A program made the position numbers and the translations under genes. Positions 16,506-26,939 of a stretch of 54,441 bases of DNA are shown piece after piece. The notes beneath the pieces were generated by a model. The model made no database searches, had not been told where the DNA came from, and saw nothing but the letters and a program-made list of their open reading frames with translations. Origin of the DNA: Polaromonas sp. (lineage in GTDB: Bacteria > Pseudomonadota > Gammaproteobacteria > Burkholderiales > Burkholderiaceae_C); contig JANYED010000061.1 of assembly GCA_025363315.1 (NCBI GenBank), forward strand, positions 1-54,441, given 5' to 3'. Each line of letters opens with the position of its first letter. Position 1 is the stretch's first letter.

Positions 16506-17672
16506 CTAGCCAACGACCTCAGATGTCTGGGGGGTATCAGGGACATCATCGCCAGCGGCATGAACAGACAGCAACTGCCTGAGCTGGGGCAAACCATCGC
16601 CCGTCTGTGCGCTGACGAATACGCGCTCTACCCGGCGTGTGACCTCTGAAAATGCGTCTTTAACTTCAAACATATCGCTCAAATGCAGTGGCCAACGCGA
16701 TTTTTCAAGGGTATCGAGCTTGTTGAAGACCAAAATCTGCGGCACATCAGCCGCCCCGATTTCCTCAAGCACCCGCTGTACCTGCTCAATCTGCTCCAGA
16801 TAGTCCGGATTGGCCGCATCCACCACATGCAGCAACAGATCCGCATCAGCGGCTTCCTGCAATGTTGCCGCAAAGGCATTGACCAGTCCGTGAGGTAAAT
16901 CTCGAATAAAACCGACCGTGTCTGAAAGCGCTACCCGCCGATGTGCATCTCCCAAATACAGTTGCCGCGTGGTCGTGTCCAGCGTCGCAAAAAGTTGATC
17001 AGCAGCGTAAGTTTTGGCTTTCACCAATGCGTTGAAGAGCGTTGATTTGCCTGCGTTGGTATAACCGACCAGCGAGATACTAAAAGCGTTGCGCCTGCCC
17101 CGCTGGCGCCGCTGGGTTTGGCGCTGCTTTTTTACTTTGCCAAGACGCTCCTTGCAGCGCTTGATGGCTTCGCTGATCATGCGTTTGTCCAACTCAATCT
17201 GCTTTTCGCCCGGGCCGCCTCGCACGCCTGCCCCGCCGGTTTGGCGCTCGAGGTGAGACCAGCGCCTGACCAATCGGGTCGAGGAATATTGCAGGCGAGC
17301 CAGCTCGACCTGCAATTTACCCTCGTGACTACGTGCCCGTTGGCCAAAAATTTCAAGAATCAGAAGCGTTCGGTCATTAACCGGCAATTCAAGATGGCGT
17401 TCGAGGTTGCGCTGCTGGGCCGGGCTCAAAGCCTGGTCAAACAGCACCTCAGTGGCACCCAACTGTTGGGCAAGCATCTTGATTTCGTCGGCCTTGCCAG
17501 TACCTATGAAAAGAGCAGCGTCTGGAGCGCGTCGCTTGCAAGTAACTTTATCTATGGGTTGCAGGCCCGCAGTTTGCGCCAGCAGGCCAAGCTCATCCAA
17601 GTCGTGATCAAAATTCGGAAGACCCAAATCGACGCCAACCAAAATGGCCAGCGGCTTGGCGTTAGCAGACAC
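16506..17672 (-). CDS. hflX: GTPase HflX
   Basis: A 388-residue ribosome-associated GTPase that splits stalled ribosomes. The N-terminal HflX domain (LFIGTGKADEIKMLAQQLGA) and the glycine-rich linker QTGGAGVRGGPGEKQIE (about residues 144-160) are followed by the G domain with G1 GYTNAGKST (203-211), G3 DTVGFIRDLPH and G4 NKLD. The start is a GTG at 17672 (SANAKPLAILVGVDLG), 11 bases after the hfq stop, which suggests co-transcription with hfq. Confidence 0.95.
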   Translation of the reverse strand: MSANAKPLAILVGVDLGLPNFDHDLDELGLLAQTAGLQPIDKVTCKRRAPDAALFIGTGKADEIKMLAQQLGATEVLFDQALSPAQQRNLERHLELPVNDRTLLILEIFGQRARSHEGKLQVELARLQYSSTRLVRRWSHLERQTGGAGVRGGPGEKQIELDKRMISEAIKRCKERLGKVKKQRQTQRRQRGRRNAFSISLVGYTNAGKSTLFNALVKAKTYAADQLFATLDTTTRQLYLGDAHRRVALSDTVGFIRDLPHGLVNAFAATLQEAADADLLLHVVDAANPDYLEQIEQVQRVLEEIGAADVPQILVFNKLDTLEKSRWPLHLSDMFEVKDAFSEVTRRVERVFVSAQTGDGLPQLRQLLSVHAAGDDVPDTPQTSEVVG

Positions 17673-17683
17673 GCTGGCGGAAC

Positions 17684-17935
17684 TCAGCTGGCTGGGCTTT
17701 CTTCGGGGTTTGCAGCTGCAAAATTGACAGCGCGGCCCGGCACAATGGTCGAAATGGCGTGCTTGTAAACCATTTGAGTGACCGTATTGCGTAACAAAAC
17801 CACGTATTGATCGAAAGACTCGATCTGGCCTTGTAATTTAATCCCGTTAACGAGATAAATTGAAACAGGAACATGCTCTCTACGCAGGGTATTGAGAAAT
17901 GGATCCTGAAGTAACTGGCCTTTGTTGTTGCTCAC
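17684..17935 (-). CDS. hfq: RNA chaperone Hfq
   Basis: An 83-residue Sm-like RNA chaperone. The Sm1 core ([30 protein letters not shown]) and Sm2 YKHAIS motif are intact; Hfq hexamers pair small RNAs with mRNAs. The GTG at 17935 ([10 protein letters not shown]) is chosen because it gives the standard Hfq N-terminus and has a GGAAA site about seven bases upstream; a TTG six codons earlier is less likely. The C-terminal tail is short ([13 protein letters not shown]), as in many betaproteobacteria. It is the first gene after der and heads hflX-hflK-hflC. Confidence 0.97.
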   Translation of the reverse strand: MSNNKGQLLQDPFLNTLRREHVPVSIYLVNGIKLQGQIESFDQYVVLLRNTVTQMVYKHAISTIVPGRAVNFAAANPEESPAS

Positions 17936-18003
17936 GATATTTTCCGTGTTCAAGAGTTGATGGACCTACACAATATCACAGCAAAAGTGCGCGAGGTGTA
18001 GGT

Positions 18004-19347
18004 CTAGGCCGATTCCTTGTCTTTGTAAGGGTTTGCAGACGTCTTCATCTGGATCCGCATCGGCGTGCCGGTCAGCTCAAATTCTTTGCGAAAGCGTCCT
18101 TCCAGAAACCGCTTGTACGACTCGCTGACATGCTCAAGAGAATTGCCATGGACGATGATGATGGGCGGATTCATGCCGCCCTGGTGGGCATAGCGCAACT
18201 TGGGTCGAAACACGCCAACGCGCTGGGGCTGCTGAAACTGTACCGCCTCCAGCAGCAGGCGGGTGAGCACTGGCGTCGACATCTTTCGATTGGCAGAAGC
18301 ATGCGCCTGGGCAATCGACTTCCAGACGGGTCCCAGGCCTTGGCGCTTGATGGCTGAAATGTAGTGAATGGCTGCAAATTTTAAAAAACCCAAGCGGGTT
18401 TCAACCGAGCGTGCCAGCGTCTCGCGCTGGTAAGCATCGACTGCGTCCCATTTGTTGATGGCCAGCACCACCGCTCTGCCGCTCTCCAGAATATAGCCTG
18501 CAATGTGTGCATCCTGGTCAGTCACACCCTGAGTGGCATCGAGCAACAACAGGGCGACGTTGCAGTTTTCAATGGCTTGCAGCGTTTTGACAACCGAGAA
18601 TTTTTCAATCGCCTCGAACACCTTTCCCTTGCGTCGAAGGCCCGCAGTATCGATCAGTTCAAACTTTTGACCGTCACGCTCAAAAGGCACCGAAATCGCG
18701 TCGCGCGTCGTGCCGGGCATGTCAAAGGCAACCAAGCGTTCCTCGCCCAGCCAGGTGTTGATGAGGGTCGATTTGCCAACGTTCGGCCGACCCGCGACGG
18801 CCAGCTTGATGATCGATGGGTCTTGCGGCTCAGCGTTCTCATCTACTTCCGGCAAATGCAGCAGTTCGAGCGCAGTGTCAACCAGCGTGCGCATTCCCTG
18901 ACCGTGGGCCGCCGATACTCCCAGCACCTCGCCCAACCCCAACTCAAAAAACTCGGAAAGCTGAATGCCTTCAAGCATGCCCTCGGCCTTGTTGGCAGTC
19001 AACACGGTCGGCTTGCCCAGCTTGCGCAGGTATTTGCCGATGTCGTGGTCTTGCGCACTGACACCTGCACGCGCGTCCACCACAAAAACCACAACATCCG
19101 CCTCAGCGACCGCCTGCCGGGTTTGCTTAGCCATTTCTTTGTAAATGCCACTTTGCGCATCGGGCTCAAAACCGCCCGTGTCGATCACGATGTATTCGTG
19201 CGTGCCCAAATTGCCATTGCCATAGTGTCGATCACGGGTTAGCCCGGCATAGTCAGCGACGATGGCGTCGCGCGTCTTTGTCAGACGGTTAAACAGCGTG
19301 GATTTGCCCACGTTTGGGCGACCCACCAGGGCAATAACAGGTTTCAC
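18004..19347 (-). CDS. der: Ribosome biogenesis GTPase Der (EngA)
   Basis: A 447-residue GTPase with two tandem G domains, each with a [15 protein letters not shown]-loop (about residues 8-15 and 187-195) and NKxD motifs (TANKAEG-type in the first, AINKWDAVD in the second), followed by a KH-like domain. Der acts in 50S subunit assembly and is essential in most bacteria. The stop of bamB lies 9 bases upstream, matching the widespread bamB-der pair. Confidence 0.97.
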   Translation of the reverse strand: MKPVIALVGRPNVGKSTLFNRLTKTRDAIVADYAGLTRDRHYGNGNLGTHEYIVIDTGGFEPDAQSGIYKEMAKQTRQAVAEADVVVFVVDARAGVSAQDHDIGKYLRKLGKPTVLTANKAEGMLEGIQLSEFFELGLGEVLGVSAAHGQGMRTLVDTALELLHLPEVDENAEPQDPSIIKLAVAGRPNVGKSTLINTWLGEERLVAFDMPGTTRDAISVPFERDGQKFELIDTAGLRRKGKVFEAIEKFSVVKTLQAIENCNVALLLLDATQGVTDQDAHIAGYILESGRAVVLAINKWDAVDAYQRETLARSVETRLGFLKFAAIHYISAIKRQGLGPVWKSIAQAHASANRKMSTPVLTRLLLEAVQFQQPQRVGVFRPKLRYAHQGGMNPPIIIVHGNSLEHVSESYKRFLEGRFRKEFELTGTPMRIQMKTSANPYKDKESA

Positions 19348-19356
19348 GACGTTCGG

Positions 19357-20529
19357 CTACTCGGGCGCAAAGCCGAAAATGCCGCCATTGCGCGTCACTG
19401 CCACCAACGTGTTGCCCACCAATACGGGGGCTGAGGCAATGGATGAACCATCGGTTGTCAGGCGATTCAACAATGAGCCGTCTTCACGGGACAGCAGATG
19501 AATGACGCCGGCAAAGTCACCGATTGCCACGGAGCGGCCCACCACCAGCGGCGCCGTCAGATTGCGGTAGCGCAAAACGTCGGTCGTCCACGATCGCTCG
19601 CCGTCAGCGCGCATCCAGGATCTGACGACACCATCAGATTCAGTTCCAAACAAACGCTTGTCGTCCCCATGAATGCCTTGAGACCCATTGGCCGCTTGCG
19701 TCCAAATCAGGTTGCCGCGCGTCGTGTTGACACAGCCGACGCTGGCCTGAAAAGCCCGCGCGCACACCACATCACCATCACGGCTGACACGGCCCACCAA
19801 ATCAACGAGGCGTTCAACATCATTCACACCACGAGGAGACGCAATTGGCGCCTCCCAGCGGACACTGCCGCTCAATGGATTAAGACCAGCCAGCCGGCCA
19901 CCGAACCCTACCACCAGCGTGTCACCCACCGCCAGCATGACGCCAGACTGCTTCAGTACCAACGGCTCATTGGGCCGTTGCTGTGTCCATAACTTGCGAC
20001 CGCTTTCTCCGTCAAATGCGCTGACCGCCCTGTCGGCAGTCAGGATGAATACCCGCCCGCCCGCAACGAACGGCGCCGTATAAACCTGGGCGTTGAGCTT
20101 TTGCCGCCAGATCTCACGTCCATCAAGAAATGCCACGGCCTCATTCGCCAGCGTCACTACCACCGATGTTTTTCCGTCACTGCCAACGCCAGCAGCAATC
20201 GGCGCGCCTGCACTGGTGCGCCACACGTCACTGCCGGTGCGTCCGTCAATCGCGGCTATTGAGCCGTCGCTGCCCGCCACGAACAGTGTGCTGCCGACCA
20301 CCTGAATATCCAGCGGGAAATTGACTTGACCAATCCTCGAAGTCCATGCCTGCCTGGCCACCACGGAGCCCGTCACAGGCTGCAGGGCGGCAGGCTGTGG
20401 TTTGCTCGGGCCGCTAAAATAAGACATGACCGAGCAGCCCGACAGAGGCAAAATGGCCGCTATTAAAAAAGTAGCTGCTCGCGCCCGTAGAATCAGGGCT
20501 GCAGGCCTATTTATAAGGTAAATACTCAC
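19357..20529 (-). CDS. bamB: Outer membrane assembly lipoprotein BamB
   Basis: A 390-residue beta-propeller lipoprotein of the BAM complex, which inserts beta-barrel proteins into the outer membrane. The signal peptide ends in lipobox LSGC (Cys32), and repeated PQQ-like blades follow (SDGSIAAIDGRTGSDVWRT, SAFDGESGRKLWTQ, LNPLSGSVRWEAPI). The start is a GTG overlapping the yfgM stop as GTGA. Remarkably, residues 6-25 (INRPAALILRARAATFLIAA) are encoded by a copy of the dispersed repeat in reverse orientation, so the repeat supplies most of the signal peptide. No other convincing start exists between the repeat and the lipobox, so the repeat-encoded sequence appears to be used. Confidence 0.93.
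   Translation of the reverse strand: MSIYLINRPAALILRARAATFLIAAILPLSGCSVMSYFSGPSKPQPAALQPVTGSVVARQAWTSRIGQVNFPLDIQVVGSTLFVAGSDGSIAAIDGRTGSDVWRTSAGAPIAAGVGSDGKTSVVVTLANEAVAFLDGREIWRQKLNAQVYTAPFVAGGRVFILTADRAVSAFDGESGRKLWTQQRPNEPLVLKQSGVMLAVGDTLVVGFGGRLAGLNPLSGSVRWEAPIASPRGVNDVERLVDLVGRVSRDGDVVCARAFQASVGCVNTTRGNLIWTQAANGSQGIHGDDKRLFGTESDGVVRSWMRADGERSWTTDVLRYRNLTAPLVVGRSVAIGDFAGVIHLLSREDGSLLNRLTTDGSSIASAPVLVGNTLVAVTRNGGIFGFAPE
20459..20514 (+). repeat. Dispersed repeat, copy 5, inside bamB signal-peptide coding sequence
   Basis: GCTATTAAAAAAG followed by TAGCTGCTCGCGCCCGTA, then GAATCAGGGCTGCAGGCC and TATTTATA. It matches the other copies along its length, but lies within the bamB coding region and encodes residues 6 to about 24 on the opposite strand. 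Confidence 0.88.
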
Positions 20530-21227
20530 TTTTTGGACTCCGGATCAGCAGCTTTTAATGGAGCGGTCGTGGCAACGGCCACAGCAACTGGATCAACACC
20601 CAGTGCATTGAGTTTGACTTCTACCAAGCGGCGATACTCGGCGCGCTCGTCCAGTGCCTTGTAAGCTTTTTCGTATTCGGCCCGCGCCTCGATTTTTTTG
20701 CCTTGCACAAGCAAAATATCGCCGCGCCGGTCGCTTGCCAACGGCGCAAAATCTTTGGCAAAGGCCCCGGCCAACAACTTCAACGCTTCATCGTAAGCCT
20801 TGGTCTCCAGCAACAGTCCCGCAAGACGCAACTTCGCGATGGACTGGTAGCCCTCGTCTTTGGCGCTTTCGGTGACCCAGGTCAGCGCAGCCTTTGACGC
20901 ATCGAGCTTGCCGTTGTCGTAAAAGGCCTTGGCTGCAAGCAAGCCAGATTGATCAGCGTACACAGTTCCGCCGAATCGGTCTTTCATGTCAGCGAAAGCT
21001 CGTTCAATGCGGGGTATGTCGCCGGAGCGGACCGCACGGTCTACCTCGTCGTACATGACAGATGCTTGAACGGCTTGCCGGGTTTGCCAGTATTGGTAAC
21101 CGTTCCAAGCGGCCACTGCGCCAAAAACAGCAATCAAAAGCCACGAAATGGCGTTGCCGTATTGCTTCCAGAAATGCTTGAGCTCTGCAAGCTGTTCCTG
21201 CTCTTCCAGATCGAGGTGAGTTGACAT
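20526..21227 (-). CDS. yfgM: YfgM-family TPR-like membrane protein
   Basis: A 233-residue inner-membrane protein with a short cytoplasmic N-terminus (LDLEEQEQLAELKHFWKQYG), one transmembrane helix (AISWLLIAVFGAVAAWNGY, about residues 28-46) and a periplasmic tetratricopeptide-like domain. YfgM interacts with the Sec translocon and periplasmic chaperones. The gene lies between hisS and bamB, the conserved order hisS-yfgM-bamB-der in many proteobacteria, and overlaps bamB by four bases, so they are translationally coupled. The C-terminus (VAVATTAPLKAADPESKK) looks disordered. Confidence 0.92.
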   Translation of the reverse strand: MSTHLDLEEQEQLAELKHFWKQYGNAISWLLIAVFGAVAAWNGYQYWQTRQAVQASVMYDEVDRAVRSGDIPRIERAFADMKDRFGGTVYADQSGLLAAKAFYDNGKLDASKAALTWVTESAKDEGYQSIAKLRLAGLLLETKAYDEALKLLAGAFAKDFAPLASDRRGDILLVQGKKIEARAEYEKAYKALDERAEYRRLVEVKLNALGVDPVAVAVATTAPLKAADPESKK

Positions 21228-21310
21228 AAAAATTGTTTGGAGGTGTCACGCCGTTAGGGGCGCGGGTTAGAGTGTCTGATTGTAGAGGGACTGCTCTGCA
21301 CCCTGGCAAA

Positions 21311-22612
21311 CTAACTGCCCAGTTTGTGCGCCCAAGAAGCGACGTCGTCGAGCCTGTGCAGACTTTGGGCGTCCGGTTTGCCAGCGTCAAGCGGTGCTCT
21401 GAGCGGTTTGATCGCAACGCAGCCCTGTTCCAGCTCGTCAGCACCAAAGACCAACGCGAAGCGCGCACCACTAACATCTGCTTTTTTAAACTGCGACTTC
21501 ATGCTGCCCATGCTGTCAAGGCTCAAACCAGAATGCATTTGCACTCTGACGCCTGCCGCTCGAAGCTGCTGCAAGGCTTTCAAGGCTGCTGGCAACGCCG
21601 CGGCCTCGGGTATAACAGCATACGCGTCCAGAACCGGCGCGGGCACTTCACTGCTCTGCTCTTTGATGAGTTCCAGAACCCGCTCTACACCCAGCGCCCA
21701 ACCCACAGCAGGGGCCGGCTTGCCACCGATCTGCTCCATCAAATAATCGTAACGTCCACCGCCGCATATGGTGCCTTGCGATCCAAGGCTTTGGGTGACA
21801 AACTCAAACACCGTCAGGTTGTAGTAGTCCATGCCGCGCACCAAGCGCGGGTTGATGCGATAGGCAATCTGGTTGGCATCGAGCATCGCTTTGACGCTGT
21901 TGAAGTGTTTGACAGAGTCCTTTCCCAGGAAATCCATCAGTTTTGGCGCGGCTTCCAACATGGCTTGCATGGCTGGATTTTTACTGTCCAGAAGGCGCAG
22001 CGGGTTGCTGTGCAGACGCCGCCTGGCCTCTTCGTCGAGCACATCAATGTTCGCCTCAAAGTAGGCGACCAGAGCAGCCCGGTGCTGCTTGCGCTCGCTA
22101 GGTTGCCCAAGGCTGTTCAGCTCTAGCGCGACGTCCTTCAAACCCAGCTCTTTCCAGAGTGCGTCGGCCAGTAAAATTAGTTCGGCATCGACCTCGGCCC
22201 CGGGAAAGCCCAGCGCCTCCGCGCCAATCTGATGAAATTGCCGGTATCGGCCGCGCTGGGGTCGCTCATGCCGAAACATCGGCCCCATGTAATAGAGTCG
22301 TTTGCCGCCCTCATACAACATGGAATGCTCGGCCACGGCGCGCACCACGCCGGCAGTGTTTTCAGGCCGCAGCGTTAGCGCCTCACCATTGAGTCTGTCT
22401 TCAAAGGAATACATCTCTTTTTCAACAATGTCGGTCACCTCGCCCAATCCGCGCACGAACAGCGGCGTTGGTTCAACAATCGGCGTGCGAATGTTTCGGT
22501 AGGCGTAGCGTGCCATCAGCGCGCGAACTTTTTCCTCGAGCCATTCCCACCGCGCCGAATCAGGTGGCAGGATGTCGTTCATGCCCTTCACGGCAGCCAG
22601 TTTTTCAGCCAT
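21311..22612 (-). CDS. hisS: Histidyl-tRNA synthetase HisS
   Basis: A 433-residue class II aminoacyl-tRNA synthetase. Motif 2 ([19 protein letters not shown]), the histidine-specific motifs ([29 protein letters not shown]), motif 3 ([15 protein letters not shown]) and the C-terminal anticodon-binding domain are present. The start [18 protein letters not shown] is canonical. Upstream, 27 bases separate it from the ispG stop, and this junction holds a 21-bp tandem duplication. Confidence 0.97.
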   Translation of the reverse strand: MAEKLAAVKGMNDILPPDSARWEWLEEKVRALMARYAYRNIRTPIVEPTPLFVRGLGEVTDIVEKEMYSFEDRLNGEALTLRPENTAGVVRAVAEHSMLYEGGKRLYYMGPMFRHERPQRGRYRQFHQIGAEALGFPGAEVDAELILLADALWKELGLKDVALELNSLGQPSERKQHRAALVAYFEANIDVLDEEARRRLHSNPLRLLDSKNPAMQAMLEAAPKLMDFLGKDSVKHFNSVKAMLDANQIAYRINPRLVRGMDYYNLTVFEFVTQSLGSQGTICGGGRYDYLMEQIGGKPAPAVGWALGVERVLELIKEQSSEVPAPVLDAYAVIPEAAALPAALKALQQLRAAGVRVQMHSGLSLDSMGSMKSQFKKADVSGARFALVFGADELEQGCVAIKPLRAPLDAGKPDAQSLHRLDDVASWAHKLGS

Positions 22613-22615
22613 ATT

Positions 22616-22657
22616 GTCTTACGCAGCAACGGCTGTGTCTTACGCAGCAACGGCTGT
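22616..22657 (+). repeat. 21-bp perfect tandem duplication at the ispG/hisS junction
   Basis: A 21-base unit beginning GTCTTACGCAGCAACGGC occurs twice (22616-22636 and 22637-22657). One unit spans the last codons and stop of ispG (...TAVAA then TAA); the second repeats those codons and stop just beyond the gene. Either unit would terminate the protein at the same residues. Confidence 0.92.
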
Positions 22658-23911
22658 GGATTGACCAAAGCGTTTTTCAATGTAGTTTTCGACGATGGCA
22701 TGAAACTCTTGAGCGATGTTGTCACCCCGCAGCGTCACGCTTTTTTCGCCGTCGATGTACACAGGCGCAGCAGGCGCCTCGCCAGAGCCAGGCAAGCTGA
22801 TGCCAATGTCAGCATGCTTGCTTTCACCGGGACCGTTGACGATGCAACCCATCACGGCCACTTTCATTTTTTCAACGCCGGGGTATTTGGTGCGCCAGAC
22901 GGGCATTTGTGCGCGCAAAAAGTTATCGATCTGCTGGGTGAGTTCTTGAAACGTGGTGCTGGTGGTGCGCCCGCAACCTGGGCAAGCGGTAACGCTCGGG
23001 TTGAAGCTGCGCATGCCAAGCGCCTGCAAAATTTCTGATGCAATCACCACCTCTTGCGTGCGTGACTCGCCCGGCTGGGGCGTCAGGGACACGCGAATCG
23101 TGTCGCCAATACCCTCTTGTAACAAAACTGATAAAGCTGCCGCCGAGGCAACCGTACCCTTGGTACCCATACCCGCTTCGGTCAAGCCTAAATGAAGGGC
23201 ATAAGCATCGCGTTTGGCCAGCTCGCGATAAACAGAAATCAGGTCTTGTACGCCACTGACTTTGCACGACAGAATAATTTGCTCGCGCTTCAACCCCATT
23301 TGCTCTGCCAGCCTCGCGGAATCCAGCGCAGAGGTAATCAGCGCTTCGTACATCACCTGCTTGGCATCCCACGGCTCGACCCGAATGCTGTTTTCGTCCA
23401 TCAGGCTGGCTAAAAGTTCTTGATCAAGGCTTCCCCAATTCACGCCAATACGCACCGCTTTGTTCCAGCGTACCGCCGCTTCAATCATCTGGCCGAACTG
23501 TCTGTCGTGTTTGTCGCCCTTGCCGACATTGCCAGGGTTGATGCGGTACTTCGATAAAGCCTGAGCACATGCCGGGTAGTCCGTCAGCAAGCGGTGTCCG
23601 TTGTAATGAAAGTCACCAATCAACGGCACATCAATGCCCATTCGGTCCAGCTGTTCGCGCACATACGGTACAGCTTGAGCAGCCTCCGGCGTGTTGACGG
23701 TAATGCGCACCATCTCCGAGCCTGCACTGGCCAACTCTTTGATCTGGATGGCTGTGCCAATTGCATCGACGGTATCGGTATTGGTCATGGACTGAATGCG
23801 AACTGGTGCATCGCCGCCCACGGTGACAACGCGGGAACCCCAAACGACCTGCGCCTGGCGAGACAAACGCGGCTTGGGTTGGGCAATATCAATAGGCGTG
23901 CAAACTGGCAT
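22640..23911 (-). CDS. ispG: 4-hydroxy-3-methylbut-2-en-1-yl diphosphate synthase IspG
   Basis: A 423-residue [4Fe-4S] enzyme of the MEP isoprenoid pathway that reduces methylerythritol cyclodiphosphate to HMBPP. The N-terminal TIM barrel begins [29 protein letters not shown] follows, and the C-terminal iron-sulfur ligands are in ACPGCGRT and [10 protein letters not shown]. It starts one base before the rodZ stop region, in the conserved rodZ-ispG-hisS order. The C-terminal residues STAVAA and the stop are within a duplicated 21-bp unit. Confidence 0.96.
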   Translation of the reverse strand: MPVCTPIDIAQPKPRLSRQAQVVWGSRVVTVGGDAPVRIQSMTNTDTVDAIGTAIQIKELASAGSEMVRITVNTPEAAQAVPYVREQLDRMGIDVPLIGDFHYNGHRLLTDYPACAQALSKYRINPGNVGKGDKHDRQFGQMIEAAVRWNKAVRIGVNWGSLDQELLASLMDENSIRVEPWDAKQVMYEALITSALDSARLAEQMGLKREQIILSCKVSGVQDLISVYRELAKRDAYALHLGLTEAGMGTKGTVASAAALSVLLQEGIGDTIRVSLTPQPGESRTQEVVIASEILQALGMRSFNPSVTACPGCGRTTSTTFQELTQQIDNFLRAQMPVWRTKYPGVEKMKVAVMGCIVNGPGESKHADIGISLPGSGEAPAAPVYIDGEKSVTLRGDNIAQEFHAIVENYIEKRFGQSTAVAA

Positions 23912-24955
23912 TTACTTCACCTCGAAACGGGCTACGTTGTCTTTGGCTACAGCAGTTAAATCAAACGATTTACCGCGAATCTGCACCTCTGTCTCGTTAG
24001 CGCGACCAACCACCACTTTTATCGGCAAAACACCATTAGCACCTGCCGCGTCGCCTGCCTTCAGCATCCGCCGTAGCACAACCTGGCCTTTTGCATCGGT
24101 GGCTTCAACCCACGACTGACCCTTTGCGGTGAACACAATCACGTCGGTGTCCAAGACAGGTCGTACTGCACCATCAGATGTGATCAAGCCTGCCCCGGGC
24201 ACCAAAATTTTAGGTTCGGTCGTTTGCGCGGAGCCAGAGACCGTGGAAGTAGCCGAGGTTGTCAGGATTAACGAAAGATTGCCGGACGAAACCAAAGCGG
24301 CCGTACCAGCAACTGACTGCACAGGCATGTCAACCGCAGAAACACCTGGCCTGGAGGCATCCTGACGGGCGACGCCTTGCCCAAAAGGCCCTGTCGACTG
24401 TTCGGGCCCATTGTTTGCCAGTTCAGCAACGCGCGCCGCAGCCCCGACACCGTTAACTGGAGAATCCGTGAGCTTGAATTTGACCTCATTCAGCGCGGTT
24501 TTAATTGCAGGCAGAAAAAACATTGCTAGTGTCCCCAACAGCAAAAGTAATCCTGCAAACACCGTGGACTTGGACACCTGCGCCCAAATAGTCGGGCCAG
24601 GACCATCACCCGGCGCGCGAAACGGAGCGTTGATGCCCAAACCCTGATAAGTCAACTTGGGCGTATCGGTCTGTGGAAGCCGTGCCAGCACGGGCGCCGG
24701 ATCAATTTTAAGACTGCGGCAAACGCTTGACGCCAAAGCCCGAACAAACACCGCATCCGACTGCAAATCAAGGCGATTGGCCTCCAAAGCCTCTAACTTT
24801 TTAACGGGTACTTTGAGCAGTACGGCCAGAGCCGCGATGTGCAATCCTGTGGCCTCACGCGCCTTCTTCAGGAGTTCTCCAGCGTCTGGCTGAAGTGTTT
24901 GCTCGCTTTGTTGAATATCCCGCGCTTCGGATAAAGAAGCTTGAAGCTCACTCAC
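23912..24955 (-). CDS. rodZ: RodZ-like protein (HTH plus DUF4115)
   Basis: A 347-residue membrane protein with an N-terminal Xre-type helix-turn-helix (about residues 25-60, GELLKKAREATGLHIAALAV), a transmembrane helix (STVFAGLLLLLGTLAMFFLP) and a C-terminal periplasmic DUF4115 domain (FTAKGQSWVEATDAKGQVVL). RodZ links MreB to the membrane for rod shape. The GTG at 24955 overlaps the pilF stop by eight bases and gives the typical [14 protein letters not shown] start; the frame is open further upstream inside pilF but that is not used. The linker between helix and DUF4115 is long and Thr/Ser/Ala-rich. Confidence 0.87.
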   Translation of the reverse strand: MSELQASLSEARDIQQSEQTLQPDAGELLKKAREATGLHIAALAVLLKVPVKKLEALEANRLDLQSDAVFVRALASSVCRSLKIDPAPVLARLPQTDTPKLTYQGLGINAPFRAPGDGPGPTIWAQVSKSTVFAGLLLLLGTLAMFFLPAIKTALNEVKFKLTDSPVNGVGAAARVAELANNGPEQSTGPFGQGVARQDASRPGVSAVDMPVQSVAGTAALVSSGNLSLILTTSATSTVSGSAQTTEPKILVPGAGLITSDGAVRPVLDTDVIVFTAKGQSWVEATDAKGQVVLRRMLKAGDAAGANGVLPIKVVVGRANETEVQIRGKSFDLTAVAKDNVARFEVK

Positions 24956-25757
24956 TGAAAGCCCCCCGGTCAAATGCGGCAGCCTGTTTTGACTGCCCGA
25001 AGCGTTTTTTGAGTTGGCCAGCAAGTTGCTGTACCGCCTCGTTATTGTTGAGCCGCTGCTCGATCTTGACGCCTAGCCATAACGTTTCGGCGTTGGCCAG
25101 CTCGCTGTTGTTCAGTCGACGTATGTAAAACTGAGACCGCACCAGTTCACCGCGCTCAAACAGGAGGCTAGCCAAGTTGTAGCCGGTCAAAGGGTTACCC
25201 GCATCAAGTTCATACGACTTTGTCAAGCTTTGCTCGGCCTCAAGCCGCTGCCCGGCGCGCAGCTGACATATCCCCTGAGTCATCAAACTTTTGGACTGAC
25301 CGACATACGTCGGGTTAGAAATGGCGCGACCAAACAACTGCATGGATTCAGGATACCGACCCTGCTGACATAAAAACCATCCGTAATTGTGTGCAACGCC
25401 CGCGTCGCGCGGACTCAGTGCGAGGGCGCGCTTGAAGCTGTCTTCCGCCAACGGCACATCGTTCAAACGCATGTACACCAACCCGCGCAAGTTGTACGCC
25501 TCCACAAAAGTCGGGTCTGCTATCAGCGCCTGCTTGATCTCGTCAAGCGCTACGTTAGTTTGGCCTTGCTCAAAATAACCGCTGGCCAGCTCAAGCCGCA
25601 AACGAGCTCGACGACGATTTTCAGGCTCGTCAGACTCTGTCACGATGTCCGCCTGGTTGGTCACCTGACTGGCTGCGTTCAGGCTGTTGGTGCACCCGGT
25701 GCTCACAACGCAAACCCAGCACAGTGAGGCGTAAAACGCCATCCAGGAAAATTTCAT
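24948..25757 (-). CDS. pilF: Type IV pilus biogenesis lipoprotein PilF/PilW
   Basis: A 269-residue TPR protein with a lipoprotein signal peptide ([20 protein letters not shown] then GC; lipobox STGC). Several tetratricopeptide repeats follow ([60 protein letters not shown]). PilF (PilW in Neisseria) is the outer-membrane pilotin that helps PilQ secretin assemble. The start overlaps the rlmN stop by ATGA, and the end overlaps the rodZ start, matching the conserved rlmN-pilF-rodZ-ispG operon. Confidence 0.94.
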   Translation of the reverse strand: MKFSWMAFYASLCWVCVVSTGCTNSLNAASQVTNQADIVTESDEPENRRRARLRLELASGYFEQGQTNVALDEIKQALIADPTFVEAYNLRGLVYMRLNDVPLAEDSFKRALALSPRDAGVAHNYGWFLCQQGRYPESMQLFGRAISNPTYVGQSKSLMTQGICQLRAGQRLEAEQSLTKSYELDAGNPLTGYNLASLLFERGELVRSQFYIRRLNNSELANAETLWLGVKIEQRLNNNEAVQQLAGQLKKRFGQSKQAAAFDRGAFSE

Positions 25758-26902
25758 ATGCTCATTCCTTCGGCCACCACGACCTTGATACCGCCGAGCA
25801 TACCCTGCCGCTGTGACGCCATTCGCTGTTTGGCACCGGTTCTGTCTTGCACATCACCGGCCAGTTGCCCGCATGCCGCATCGATATCGCCGCCACGTGT
25901 TTTTCGTATTGTTGTTACCACGCCAGCGTCCAGTAACTCTTTTGAAAATGCCGTGACGGCCACCATCCCGGAACGCTTCAATCCGGAGGCAGGAAATGGA
26001 TTAAAAGGGATCAAGTTGAACTTGCAGGTGAGACCGTTCAACGCATGTTTTTGTATCAAGACAATCAGTTGTCGGGCATGTTCAAGTGTGTCGTTTACCC
26101 CCTCAAGCATGCAATATTCGAAGGTAATAAAGTCACGTGGCGCGGCCAGTTGATAACGGGTGCAGGTTTGCAACAGCTCATCAATCGGATACTTTTTATT
26201 CAGTGGCACAAGGTCATCGCGCAACAGGTCTGAAGGCGCATGCAAGGACACAGCCAAGGCCACAGGACAATCTTGCGCTAGACGATCCATCATCGGCACG
26301 ACGCCCGACGTTGATACCGTAACACGCCGGCGCGACAGCCCGTAGGCGTGATCATTCAACATAACCCGCAGAGCGGGCAACAGTTGCGAATAATTTTGTA
26401 GTGGCTCGCCCATTCCCATCATCACAACGTTGGAAATGATGCGCTCGTCGCGTTGGAGCTCTCGCCTCAAGGTGTGCTCAACAAACCAAAGCTGCCCCAC
26501 AATTTCTGCCGTTGTCAGGTTGCGGCTGAAGCCCTGATGGCCGGTTGAGCAAAATCTGCACCCAACCGCACAGCCCGCCTGCGAGGAAATGCATAGCGTA
26601 GCGCGATCAAGCTCTGGAATATAAACGGTCTCAATTACATCACCCGCACCTACATCGAAAAGCCACTTGATCGATCCGTCGGACGAATCTTGCCGCGAGA
26701 CGGCCTTAAGACCTTCAATGTACGCAGATAGAGGCAACTTGTTACGCAGCGACTTCGCCAAGTCAGTCATCTGGTCAAACTCTGTCGCGCCTTTTTGATG
26801 GATCCAGCGGAAAAGTTGTGTCGCACGAAAACGCTTTTCCCCCAATTGATCGCAAAACGCAGTCAAACCTTCCAGATCGAAATGAAGGAGGTTGACTGTC
26901 AT
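25754..26902 (-). CDS. rlmN: Dual-specificity RNA methyltransferase RlmN
   Basis: A 382-residue radical SAM enzyme that methylates C2 of A2503 in 23S rRNA and A37 in some tRNAs. The cluster motif [11 protein letters not shown] (CxxxCxxC), the GMGEPLQNY segment, [12 protein letters not shown] and the C-terminal cysteine in DIDAACGQL, which forms the methyl-carrying thiolate, are all present. It is the first gene of the operon leading to pilF, rodZ, ispG and hisS, and follows ndk by 37 bases. Confidence 0.97.
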   Translation of the reverse strand: MTVNLLHFDLEGLTAFCDQLGEKRFRATQLFRWIHQKGATEFDQMTDLAKSLRNKLPLSAYIEGLKAVSRQDSSDGSIKWLFDVGAGDVIETVYIPELDRATLCISSQAGCAVGCRFCSTGHQGFSRNLTTAEIVGQLWFVEHTLRRELQRDERIISNVVMMGMGEPLQNYSQLLPALRVMLNDHAYGLSRRRVTVSTSGVVPMMDRLAQDCPVALAVSLHAPSDLLRDDLVPLNKKYPIDELLQTCTRYQLAAPRDFITFEYCMLEGVNDTLEHARQLIVLIQKHALNGLTCKFNLIPFNPFPASGLKRSGMVAVTAFSKELLDAGVVTTIRKTRGGDIDAACGQLAGDVQDRTGAKQRMASQRQGMLGGIKVVVAEGMSI

Positions 26903-26939
26903 CGCTTTAAACCATTCACCAAGCTTTCGCGCCGACCAC

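Noticed and set aside
21233-22126. Forward open frame of about 297 codons opposite hisS
   Set aside because: hisS is complete and recognised on the reverse strand; the forward product is His/Arg/Gln-rich without motifs.
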